Source of the DNA: an uncultured Sphingobacteriaceae bacterium
GTDB lineage: Bacteria > Bacteroidota > Bacteroidia > Sphingobacteriales > Sphingobacteriaceae
Direction: 5' to 3'
NCBI GenBank assembly: GCA_946480915.1
Contig: CAMLLO010000025.1
Span: 1 to 64,000, forward strand
DNA length: 64,000 nt
Position numbers and translations under genes: made by a program. How positions within the stretch are numbered: position 1 is the first letter of the stretch; each line of letters starts with the position of its first letter. Below the pieces are notes generated by a model. That model was not told the origin of the DNA and made no database searches. It saw nothing but the letters and a program-made list of their open reading frames with translations. This document shows, piece by piece, positions 34,971 through 43,865 of this stretch.

Positions 34971-35318
34971 ATGCAAGATGTATTTATTGGTCTTTTTAAA
35001 AACAAAGACTCTGCTAACAAAATAGGCTCACTCGTTGCATACTTATATGTTATACTTAAAAACAAAATTTTAGACTGGCACAGACATAATCTTGTTCATA
35101 AAAAATACGAGGAATATACATCTCATGCCCATATTGAAGCAGATAACTCTATGCAGGAATGGATTGAAACCCGTGAATTGGAAAAGATGTTGAATAGTGA
35201 AATTGAAAAACTCCCTCCCCAGTGCCGTAATGTATTCAAGTTAAGCCGTCAAACTTATTTACGAATTCTTAGGCCGAGTTTGCTCCAATACAAAAAAATG
35301 ATGGTTTTGATTTTCTGA
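34971..35318 (+). pseudogene. ECF sigma factor remnant
   Basis: An open frame of 115 codons holds parts of an ECF sigma factor: MQDVFIGLFKNKD and VAYLYVILKNKILDW (region 2), then IEKLPPQCRNVFKLSRQ (start of region 4). The N-terminal part of region 2 and the whole region-4 helix-turn-helix are missing; after KLSRQ the sequence becomes unrelated. It stands alone with no FecR neighbour. The gap 34,780-34,970 before it should contain the GH115 promoter, but none is clear. Confidence 0.7.
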
Positions 35319-35733
35319 ACGCCTTATATTGAAATGAAACTACACGGGACTTTCTAAAAACTCCTTTTATACCGATTTTCACATAGCAGTCGTGGGGGAT
35401 ATATCCTTAATAGAAATGCATATTAATTGAGCTATTCGTATGAACTCAAAGAAGTTCAAAGTGGTAACAAAGCGAGCCTAAGGCAAACTCAAGACCGACT
35501 AGCCATTTGTAGTGAAAGTTAACAATATCGCCCATTTCATTAACCAAGTTGCCTCCATTTGGCGGCAAAAGAACAGATGAGCTCCGCTTTGGTTAAAATA
35601 TTCTCACGAGGCCAGATTAAGAAATAACAACAAAAGATACCGAAATTATAACATAAAAAAGAGGACGCCTTTTTTGAGACGCCCTCTTTTTGTCGATTTC
35701 AGAGGTTTACTTCGGGTCTACTATAACGACTGG
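35319..35733. other. Gap of 415 bp with terminator hairpin, otherwise empty
   Basis: No gene is visible. Near the right end, AAAAAGAGG at about 35,656-35,664 pairs with CCTCTTTTT at about 35,683-35,691 across a GC-containing loop. The A and T tracts on both sides make it a plausible terminator for the minus-strand GH10 gene, which ends at 35,734. Confidence 0.5.
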
Positions 35734-37908
35734 CTATTTTCCGGACAGTCCATCTGCAACACCAGTATATGCCGGTTTACGCACATAGCCTTCTGTCCAC
35801 AAACCGATAGGCTCACCGGCCCTCCAGCTCGAACTTGCTGGACTATCGAGCGGGCTCCAGATAGTTATACCGTAACGCTGTGCCGCAGGAATGAGTTCAA
35901 AGTATTTCTTTACCACATACTTGTACATTTCTGCCTGTGCTGCATATTGTTCCGCAGTAGCTTGTGGCGTTTTTGTATTACCACCCAGGCCCATATCCAG
36001 TTCAGACACCTTAATAAGTTTGCCAGTTGCCGCGAGGAGCTTAAACATCTCATCGATTTTTGCTCTATCAGCTGTAGCGTCAATATGCATCTGGGTCCCT
36101 ATACCGTCAATCTTCGCTCCTTTACCTTCCAAATAAGCGACATAGGCTATCAGGCCTCTGCATTTATTCAGATCGTATTCAAGATTATAATCGTTGATGA
36201 AATGGATATCTGTAGAATTACCATATTGTCTAGCCATTTGAAAGGCTTTCAAAGCATAATCTTTACCCAAATAATCCTGCCAGAAGAAGTGGTCTGCAGG
36301 AATACCAGTTCTGCCTACCCCGGTTTTTAACTCGGCTGGCCTTGCGTCATCCATTGGCTCATTTACGACATCCCATGCTTTAACATACTGCTTTGAAACC
36401 TCAAGCATTCCTTTAATCCAGGTATCAAGAGCATTTGTGAGAAGTGCTTCTTTCTCGGCAGCCGTCTTAGGCACCTCAAAAGAAGTACCACCAACTGCCT
36501 TGGTATTTTTCAGCACAACATCGTCTATGTAAACTGTGCCCACATAGTCTCCATAACTAACAGTTAAACGGTCCCTAAAAGCTGCATCAGTACCGGTAAC
36601 TGTAGTTGTCATCGTCACTTTTTGCCAATCAGTTGTTACATTTACGTCACCAAAGCCATTTGAATTATACCGTGTCGGAGTACCAGTAACACTTTGCAAT
36701 TCAGGCTTTATCACACCCGGCGCAGTACCTTTAACCATAAAACTCAGCTCATAGCTATCGCCAGCAATCAGATTTTGACCGAATGAATACGAGGTTTGTA
36801 CAACCCAAAATCCCGATTCTTTTTTAGGGTTTGTTACAAAGAACGCTTTTGAATTGCTTCCATAACCCAATCCTGCTGCAGTAACTCCCCTTGTAGAGGA
36901 TCCACCCCACCCACCCCAGCCCGTTCCAGCTTCAAAGTCGCCATTGGCGATAATATTAACTACAGGAGCAGTACCTGCAGGGTCGTGCACGTGGAGGGTA
37001 TTTACATCAATATAATACGTTACATTAGGTTTATAACCCAAGTCGAAATGAAGTTTTAGTGAATTTCCAACTGTACCTTTTGCAAGTACGCTTACCTTCT
37101 TCCATGAGATATCTGTTGCAAAGGTTTCTTTGATTCCGGAACCGGTCCAGTCCGACTTCGGTAAATTATCACCTAAGCCTTCAAAACTGATTCGTCCTTC
37201 GCCAGGAACATTTGACTTTATATACATTATAACCTGATAATTTTTTCCCGGCTCAACTGTGATGCCTGGGCTAATTAATTTCAGGGCTTCAGGAGAAGAA
37301 GAGTTAGCTCCTGAAATCATTTTGATGGCTTTTGTGTTAGTCAACATGCCTTCATTAACCACTGAAATTCCAGCACCAGCGTTTGCTTGAACCCAACCTG
37401 TAAGAGTAGAATTTTGTAATGCGGAAAGATTCAGCAAATTGTTAAAAGCAGGCGGAGTTACAACTAAAGGAGCGATAAGTCCTTTCAGATAAGTTGCATT
37501 TTGGTTGGCGTGCCACATTAACGTGTGGCCATACACCGACATACCAGCACTCGAGGCGGTTTCTAACAAGGTTTTCACATTGTTTAGGTTCAGAGTTCCG
37601 TTTGCCTGAACCACGGCTCCATGCTTCATGTCATATCCCATAACAATCTCGTCGAAATTGCTATTTACAAGCCTGTACATCACACCCTTTTGAACATACT
37701 GCGACAAGGAAAGCGCTGCACCAAGTTTAAAGTTGGGATTTGCTGTTCTATCCACATAAGATTTTAATGGCTGGTAAGCATTTATTTGCTCTTGCTCCGC
37801 GAAGGTTACCGGCTTTTCTACATGATACTCAAGAGCCTTATATTTTTCGCAGGAGGCCAATCCCACTGACACGACAAGGCCTAATGCTATGTTGTTAAAG
37901 AATTTCAT
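35734..37908 (-). CDS. GH10 endo-xylanase lipoprotein with carbohydrate-binding modules inserted in the catalytic domain (Xyn10C type)
   Basis: Surface endo-1,4-beta-xylanase of 724 aa from the start at 37,908 (an ATG at 37,932 is upstream of a poorer signal). Lipoprotein signal with lipobox LASC. The GH10 domain begins at about 50 (HTLMWHANQN), is interrupted by about 320 residues holding two CBM4/9/22-like beta-sandwich modules, and resumes with AWDVVNEPMDD (acid/base Glu) and IKVSELDMGLGG (nucleophile Glu). This split arrangement and position after a SusE-position protein match Xyn10C of Prevotella and its Bacteroides equivalents. It would make the first cut in xylan at the cell surface. 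Confidence 0.92.
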   Translation of the reverse strand: MKFFNNIALGLVVSVGLASCEKYKALEYHVEKPVTFAEQEQINAYQPLKSYVDRTANPNFKLGAALSLSQYVQKGVMYRLVNSNFDEIVMGYDMKHGAVVQANGTLNLNNVKTLLETASSAGMSVYGHTLMWHANQNATYLKGLIAPLVVTPPAFNNLLNLSALQNSTLTGWVQANAGAGISVVNEGMLTNTKAIKMISGANSSSPEALKLISPGITVEPGKNYQVIMYIKSNVPGEGRISFEGLGDNLPKSDWTGSGIKETFATDISWKKVSVLAKGTVGNSLKLHFDLGYKPNVTYYIDVNTLHVHDPAGTAPVVNIIANGDFEAGTGWGGWGGSSTRGVTAAGLGYGSNSKAFFVTNPKKESGFWVVQTSYSFGQNLIAGDSYELSFMVKGTAPGVIKPELQSVTGTPTRYNSNGFGDVNVTTDWQKVTMTTTVTGTDAAFRDRLTVSYGDYVGTVYIDDVVLKNTKAVGGTSFEVPKTAAEKEALLTNALDTWIKGMLEVSKQYVKAWDVVNEPMDDARPAELKTGVGRTGIPADHFFWQDYLGKDYALKAFQMARQYGNSTDIHFINDYNLEYDLNKCRGLIAYVAYLEGKGAKIDGIGTQMHIDATADRAKIDEMFKLLAATGKLIKVSELDMGLGGNTKTPQATAEQYAAQAEMYKYVVKKYFELIPAAQRYGITIWSPLDSPASSSWRAGEPIGLWTEGYVRKPAYTGVADGLSGK

Positions 37909-37932
37909 ATTCTTATAATCTAAGGTTGACAA

Positions 37933-38910
37933 TTAGTTAGCTATTGGTGTGAATGTTTCGGCTTTAACACCACGATCGCGAAGAACGAGGGTATCAGTCG
38001 AAGTAACGTTCCTGTCTGTTAATTCTACCTGATAATTCAGATAAAGAGCATCCCGATCTTTGTTACCCCAGCTATTTTTCTCGCCTCTTTTCACGAACTT
38101 ACCATTGCCGCTTGCGACGAAACTGGCGTCTGCAGCAGACACTGTACAGTTATCACTGTTATCAAAAGTCAGAAGCAACGTTCGATTTATATTCGTGCCC
38201 CCCGCACCCTTGAACGTCACAGGAAGCTCAACCTGATTTAGCGAACGCGTATTTAACTTCTTCACTTCGTCTTTCTCGACATACTGCATATGCCGAACTA
38301 TGGTTTCGTTCAATGATGTATTTCCACCTTTGCCAACCAATATATCCTTGCCTCTGCGCAGATAGAAGCCATGCCATGGATTTATATATTTTACGGCATA
38401 AAGAATGTGCTTTTTGTTTGCTAACATAGAATCAGCATTGGTAACGCCAGTCATTTTTAAAGGGATGACGTAGGTTGTATTTATAGACAATGGATCAGCA
38501 AAGAAGGCATCGGTAAGCTGAACTTCAACTCCTCCAATTAACTGGCCCTTAGGAATAACAATCTTGTCTGATGCCAGAGTATAATAACTGGCAGGCATTG
38601 GCATAACATTGCCACTATATGGCGAAGGAAATCGTAGTCCCTGTGTTAATGCATTATCTACCGCTACGCTAATAGTTATGTCCTCCTTATTTAAGTAAAC
38701 GCCACCAGTAGTTGCCATAATCTTCACTTTATGCTGATTGTCTAATGAAGTGTCGAAAATATCCTCGCCTAAGGTCAGCGTTCGGATGGGGCCCTGATAT
38801 GCGAAGTATACTGACTGCATTCCATAGTCAGGAAACTCCCACTCAGCATTTTTACAAGAACTAAGTGCTGCTATCAGCACCAGTGAAATATTAAGTAGTC
38901 TTTTCATCAC
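37933..38910 (-). CDS. Surface glycan-binding lipoprotein, DUF1735-type (XusE position)
   Basis: Lipoprotein of 325 aa with signal MMKRLLNISLVLIAALSSC and lipobox LSSC. The N-terminal part (about 25-155) resembles the DUF1735 domain with VYFAYQGPIRTLTLGEDIFD and TTYVIPLKMTGV. The C-terminal part (about 175-325) contains INPWHGFYLRRGKD, typical of SusE-position proteins. It would hold xylan at the surface. It lies 24 bp upstream of the GH10 gene and downstream of SusD, equal to xusE in the conserved xylan cluster. Confidence 0.85.
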   Translation of the reverse strand: MMKRLLNISLVLIAALSSCKNAEWEFPDYGMQSVYFAYQGPIRTLTLGEDIFDTSLDNQHKVKIMATTGGVYLNKEDITISVAVDNALTQGLRFPSPYSGNVMPMPASYYTLASDKIVIPKGQLIGGVEVQLTDAFFADPLSINTTYVIPLKMTGVTNADSMLANKKHILYAVKYINPWHGFYLRRGKDILVGKGGNTSLNETIVRHMQYVEKDEVKKLNTRSLNQVELPVTFKGAGGTNINRTLLLTFDNSDNCTVSAADASFVASGNGKFVKRGEKNSWGNKDRDALYLNYQVELTDRNVTSTDTLVLRDRGVKAETFTPIAN

Positions 38911-39013
38911 AATAATTTGTTTTAACCAGCGGCAACTTTAAGTGTTGTGCACATTGCGCCGATGGCTTGATTAAATTTTAATCGGGTGACAGGCCCGCAG
39001 GCCTGTTCCCATT

Positions 39014-40777
39014 TTACCATCCTGTGTTTTGCTGTAAAGCGTTAAATTTTAAAATCTCGCTATAAGGGATTGGTCCGAATCTCATATAATCCTGAAAACT
39101 CCTTGGCTCCACGTCTATTACCTGAGGACTGTTTTGCAGGATACGAACGCCTTTAGCGGTCTCTTTCAAATCTTCATTCCATCTGCGCAAATCCCAAAAA
39201 CGAAAACCTTCAAAAGCAAGTTCAATCCTTCTTTCATTTCTGATTAATGTCCGCATTGCATCCTTATCACTTTTTATCGATTCAAGGTAAGCATGGTTGT
39301 TGGCTGTACCCACACCAGCCCTTGTACGCAGAGCTTTAATGATGTCGTAAGCAGAATATGGGTTACCGCCATTTCCTAATGGTCCCCAGGCTTCGTTTGC
39401 TGCTTCTGCATAAATCAGAAATAGTTCTGTGTAGCGAATATGTGGCCTGTAGTGCTTTTGGTTGTTAATTGATGCCGAGTTGCGACTTACGTCATGTCTC
39501 AGCAACTTACGCATATAATATCCGGTTCTGGTAGAAGTCGCGATCTTATTAAGAGCATCATTAGTTGTACCATCTGCCGCTGTATTGATGGCGGCATTTG
39601 TTGGACCTGCGGTATTTCCATTGTATATGATATACTTAGCTAAACGAGGATCCCGACTGACATATGGAGTAGCCGGATTATAGCCGCTAGAAGTGGTGTT
39701 TGTAATCGGATAACCATTTGCCATAGGAAAAGCATCAACGAGATTCTGCGTAGGATTCAAGCGTCCCTGGCCGAATAATGTTGGCGGGTAGTTGGCTGCT
39801 TCAAGATCACTACTCGACCCAATGTTAGTTCTCCAAAGAACCTCTTTGGGAGTTGCTCCAGAAGCCAGGGCATCGATCTCGGTTCTGTTATCGTACCAGG
39901 TAACACCGTTTGCATCGAGGTTAGTAAGCCATCCGTTTAGCTGTAAAACTTCTGCAGCACGATTCGCTGCATCGGCCCAGGTTGTGGTAGTGCTACCAGC
40001 ACTAAAAGCAGGGCTTGCAGCTAATAGAGCTGCCTTTGCCCTAATTGCCTTAGCGATGCGGCCTGTCATACGCTGCTTAAACAATCTGCCAAAAACTCTA
40101 TTATAGTTTTCCACCCTAACCCCGCTGTACTTGGCAGGAATCATTGAGGTCGATGCGATATCGTTATAATCAAGTGGAAGAAGCGCCTCTGCCTCAGTCA
40201 AGTCACTATAAATCTGCTGCATACACGCATCAAACGTAGCTCTGGGTTTGTTGAAATCTGAAGCTGGTGTTTCAGGTTCAAGCACTAAAGGAAAGCCGTA
40301 TAGTACTCCGTTTGAGAAGCCCGCATGCGCCTGCAGCATATGAAACATAAGATATGCTCTGAGGCCGTAGGCTTCGCCTTTCAAGCGATCTCTAAACATG
40401 TCGTTGATCATCGGATCTTTCGAATCCCAGGTAACTTTGTCGGCTTCGGCCAGGAAGATATTCAGGTACTGAATACCAGACCTGGTGTTTGTCCACTGGT
40501 CGAGGGGATTAAATGCAGATGACCACTGTCCGGTAGCAATCCTCCTGAAGTTGTTCGCAGCATCGTTACTAACAGCATCATCTGTGGCAACGTCATTAAA
40601 TGACCAACCATTAGTTGGAAGACGGGTATATCCGTTAAGCAGAATCCCGTGTGCGAGACTTGGCTCGTTGTATATATTTTCGAAATCCCCGTTATTCTGA
40701 AGAGCAGGCTCAGTGAATTTTTCACAGCCCACCAGAGTAAAAAGGACTCCTGCAAGTAATAATGAAATTTTCTTCAT
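39014..40777 (-). CDS. SusD-like xylan-binding lipoprotein (XusD position)
   Basis: SusD/RagB protein of 587 aa from Met at 40,777. Signal MKKISLLLAGVLFTLVGC with lipobox LVGC. Helical SusD body with LKGEAYGLRAYLMFHMLQAH, and C-terminal SusD signatures LFLIYAEAANEAWG, IRNERRIELAFEGFRFWDLR and ending in NTGW. It pairs with the SusC gene that ends 21 bp before it and would cap that transporter. The C-terminal AFEGFRFWDLRRW motif is typical of the family. Confidence 0.95.
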   Translation of the reverse strand: MKKISLLLAGVLFTLVGCEKFTEPALQNNGDFENIYNEPSLAHGILLNGYTRLPTNGWSFNDVATDDAVSNDAANNFRRIATGQWSSAFNPLDQWTNTRSGIQYLNIFLAEADKVTWDSKDPMINDMFRDRLKGEAYGLRAYLMFHMLQAHAGFSNGVLYGFPLVLEPETPASDFNKPRATFDACMQQIYSDLTEAEALLPLDYNDIASTSMIPAKYSGVRVENYNRVFGRLFKQRMTGRIAKAIRAKAALLAASPAFSAGSTTTTWADAANRAAEVLQLNGWLTNLDANGVTWYDNRTEIDALASGATPKEVLWRTNIGSSSDLEAANYPPTLFGQGRLNPTQNLVDAFPMANGYPITNTTSSGYNPATPYVSRDPRLAKYIIYNGNTAGPTNAAINTAADGTTNDALNKIATSTRTGYYMRKLLRHDVSRNSASINNQKHYRPHIRYTELFLIYAEAANEAWGPLGNGGNPYSAYDIIKALRTRAGVGTANNHAYLESIKSDKDAMRTLIRNERRIELAFEGFRFWDLRRWNEDLKETAKGVRILQNSPQVIDVEPRSFQDYMRFGPIPYSEILKFNALQQNTGW

Positions 40778-40798
40778 GTTGTTCAATATTATAATCAG

Positions 40799-43700
40799 TT
40801 AAAACAGGGCTTTCACGCCGAAATTGTACATTCTGGTTTGAGGAGAGCCTCCAAGGTTCATTTCTAATATCTCCTTTTCTTTGGCCACCGTTAGCAGGTT
40901 GAAGCCCGCAGCATAAACACCCATTTCTTTGACAAACTTACTCCTGAGCACCTTATTTGAAATTTTGTAAGAGATCTGCAGTTTAGACAGATCGAACCTG
41001 TCAGTGCTGTACATCCAGAAGTCGGAAGTTCTAAAGTTATTGTCTCCACCCAAAGTAGTAAGCCTTGGAAAGGTAGCGGTATTTTTAGTTGCGTCTGTCC
41101 AACGGTTTCTAACTACGGCCGAATACTTATCCTCGCCGTTAACCCAGAAATAATTGTCACTTTTAACTGCTGATCCTCCTAAACGGCCGGTTGTCAGGGC
41201 AAACAGAGTTAAATTTTTCCATGTGGCAGAAAGATTTAAGCCCAGTGTTAAAGGTGCACCAAACCAGCCGCCACGACCAAGATATATTTGATCACGATCA
41301 TTAATTACTTTATCACCGTTCTGGTCAACATACTTAATATCGCCAGGTGCAATTTGACCAAATGCAGGTTTAGCTTCATTTACACCATCCGCAGCGGCAA
41401 CTTCGCTGGCATCCATATAGAATCCATCGCTTTGAAGGCCCCAGATAGCGTCAAGTGGTTTGCCCTGGCGGTTCTGATATGAATCTTCGAAATTTTCTGC
41501 ACGTTTGGTAGCTTTTGTAGTATAATAGGTCGCTGCTGTACCCACAGTCCAGTCCACCGCTCCAAGTCGTTTATTGAAGTTCAGGTGAAAATCTCCCCCT
41601 GTACGCTGATCGTTATTATAGTTTACGTAGGGAATGAATGAAGAGTTAGGGAATCCCTGAGTGAAGTAATTCGGGAAGAGCACATTACTTTGCACGATAT
41701 TACCGGTCAGATTATTGCGGAAGAAATTTGCGCCGAAGTTTAGCTGGTTTTTAAACATAGCTCCCTCAATCCCGAAACTAAGTTCTTCCCTTCTCGCCAT
41801 TTTCAGATCTGGATTACTACCACGACGAGAGTCGGTTGACTGAGTTCCAGCACCGTCGTTCCAGCCATACCAGTTACCTCCTGTGCCAGTGTAAATACTT
41901 TCGTACAAGAAATAATCATTAATGTCAAGATCAGTATTCAATATTCCCGCTGAAGCTGTCAACTTTAGGTTATCAAGAAAAGAAACATCCTTCAGGAAAG
42001 GTTCCTCGCTTATTCTCCAGCCTATAGAAGCTGCGGGCGAGAACGCAGTGCGATTACCTGGAGCAAGCTTTGGTGATCGTACAAACGCACCTGTTAGCTC
42101 AGCATAATACTTCCTGCTAAAATTATAGCCCAATTGCAAGCCAAGGTTTGAGTTTGTGGTTGGTTGATAAGTTTCAGACAATGACTGACGATAAGCAGCG
42201 CCCATTAAGATAGCCGAAATGCTATGCTTATTATTAAACACGGTATTATAGTTGAGCTGACTTGATAGTGAAATAGTTTGACGATACCAGCTATCAGCTA
42301 TAACCTCATTCCCGGTTTTGGTATCTTGTCCGAACATCTGCAAGCCGGCAAGCATATCTGTACCTGCATAGCTGGTCCATGAAGGCTGATAAGTAGCATA
42401 GCCGTTTCTGTAACCCTGGTTATATCTGTTCCAATAATCTACGCCCATGCTTGTACTAAAGGAAAGGCCTTTTAAGACGCCAGTTAAGTCAGCATCAACT
42501 CCAGTGGTAAATTGGAATTCGCGCTGAACAAAGTTGTTATTACCACCAGCATAAATTGCCGCAAATGGATTTGTCTGATCCAAGGAGGTCCCCCCCAGCA
42601 CATATTTACCATCAATGATATTAGCAGCATTAACTGTCGCCCAGCCTGCCTGATCGCTTTCTTCCAACAAACTTATTGGAATAAGCGGGGTAAAGCGGTT
42701 AGGTCGTAATGTTGCTGCACCCGCCCAATAATCAGTATTTACACCACCACCGTTTGAAAATATAGCACTGGCATCCATACGCGCTTTAAGTATTTTCGTT
42801 AGCTTCATATCCACGTTTCCACGGACATTGAAGCGCTTTGTGGTATTATTATCCCGAGCCTCTCCAAAATTCAACAGGGAACCATTGGAGTTAAATCCAA
42901 GATTTGTATAGTAACGAGCCCGTTCATTTCCTCCGTAGATCTCAGTTACCGCATCATAACGGCCGAAGCTATTTTTGATGTAATCTGAGGAATAATAATC
43001 AACACTTGGGTAGCGATATGGGTTAATTCCCGAATGGTTATATATTGTCTCGTCGGAGTACAAAACGCCTAATCCATCATTGACCCGGGCCTCATTATAC
43101 AGAGTCATATACTCAGAAGAACCAAGATATTGAGGAAACCTTTTCGGCACATTAAGGCCAGCATTAGAACGTACGTTGATCTTCTGATCAGATTCAGTCC
43201 CTCTTTTAGTGGTTACCATAATTACACCTTTAGCACCCCGGCTTCCATAAAGAGCAACGGCAGAAGCACTTTTCAGGAATGTGATCTGATCGATCTCATT
43301 TGGCGTAATACTGGTAATATCCCGGGGAACACCGTCAATCAACACCAAAGAGGAATTCATCCCCCAAAGATTATTTCCATTGAATCCAGGCGCAAGGGCT
43401 TCCATACCATCTAAACCATATGTAAAGAAATTCTTTTCAAACAGCTGTGATACGTTGACATTAGAAACACCTGCAGGGAGGTCTGTTTCATCTACTGATT
43501 TGAAAGCAACCGGCACCGAACGAATGTCTTTAGTCAAATCGACTTTTTCCAGTTCTGCGGTTGCCACAACAAGTGAGGGTTTATAACCAGATGCAGTTAT
43601 AGTAAGTACTGATTCGGTAGGAATTTCAACCGTAAACATACCACGACTGTCTGTCGTGGTATTGATCTTAATCGTTTCGTTACTTACTACTGCTCCTCTT

Positions 43701-43828
43701 AGAGGTTCGCCGTTTGCCCCTCGAACAACAGCTTTTACAGTTATTTTAACGGCATCCTGACCTTTTGCCACACTAATAATCAGCGTGAGTAAAAAGCACA
43801 GAGCCATTGCTATTCTTGAATATTTCAT
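40799..43828 (-). CDS. SusC-like TonB-dependent transporter (XusC position)
   Basis: Outer-membrane transporter of 1009 aa from the start at 43,828; an upstream ATG at 43,909 would overlap the previous gene and lacks a signal peptide at its start. Signal peptide MKYSRIAMALCFLLTLIISV. Carboxypeptidase-regulatory-like domain with GEPLRGAVVSNETIKINTTT, plug with GLDGMEALAPGFNGNNLWGM and LKSASAVALYGSRGAKGVIM, then barrel ending in NFGVKALF. There is no STN domain, so it does not signal through FecR. Likely imports xylo-oligosaccharides with its SusD partner. Confidence 0.95.
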   Translation of the reverse strand: MKYSRIAMALCFLLTLIISVAKGQDAVKITVKAVVRGANGEPLRGAVVSNETIKINTTTDSRGMFTVEIPTESVLTITASGYKPSLVVATAELEKVDLTKDIRSVPVAFKSVDETDLPAGVSNVNVSQLFEKNFFTYGLDGMEALAPGFNGNNLWGMNSSLVLIDGVPRDITSITPNEIDQITFLKSASAVALYGSRGAKGVIMVTTKRGTESDQKINVRSNAGLNVPKRFPQYLGSSEYMTLYNEARVNDGLGVLYSDETIYNHSGINPYRYPSVDYYSSDYIKNSFGRYDAVTEIYGGNERARYYTNLGFNSNGSLLNFGEARDNNTTKRFNVRGNVDMKLTKILKARMDASAIFSNGGGVNTDYWAGAATLRPNRFTPLIPISLLEESDQAGWATVNAANIIDGKYVLGGTSLDQTNPFAAIYAGGNNNFVQREFQFTTGVDADLTGVLKGLSFSTSMGVDYWNRYNQGYRNGYATYQPSWTSYAGTDMLAGLQMFGQDTKTGNEVIADSWYRQTISLSSQLNYNTVFNNKHSISAILMGAAYRQSLSETYQPTTNSNLGLQLGYNFSRKYYAELTGAFVRSPKLAPGNRTAFSPAASIGWRISEEPFLKDVSFLDNLKLTASAGILNTDLDINDYFLYESIYTGTGGNWYGWNDGAGTQSTDSRRGSNPDLKMARREELSFGIEGAMFKNQLNFGANFFRNNLTGNIVQSNVLFPNYFTQGFPNSSFIPYVNYNNDQRTGGDFHLNFNKRLGAVDWTVGTAATYYTTKATKRAENFEDSYQNRQGKPLDAIWGLQSDGFYMDASEVAAADGVNEAKPAFGQIAPGDIKYVDQNGDKVINDRDQIYLGRGGWFGAPLTLGLNLSATWKNLTLFALTTGRLGGSAVKSDNYFWVNGEDKYSAVVRNRWTDATKNTATFPRLTTLGGDNNFRTSDFWMYSTDRFDLSKLQISYKISNKVLRSKFVKEMGVYAAGFNLLTVAKEKEILEMNLGGSPQTRMYNFGVKALF

Positions 43829-43865
43829 TTTGTCTTTTTTATCTGATCTAAAAAAATTCCCAAAA

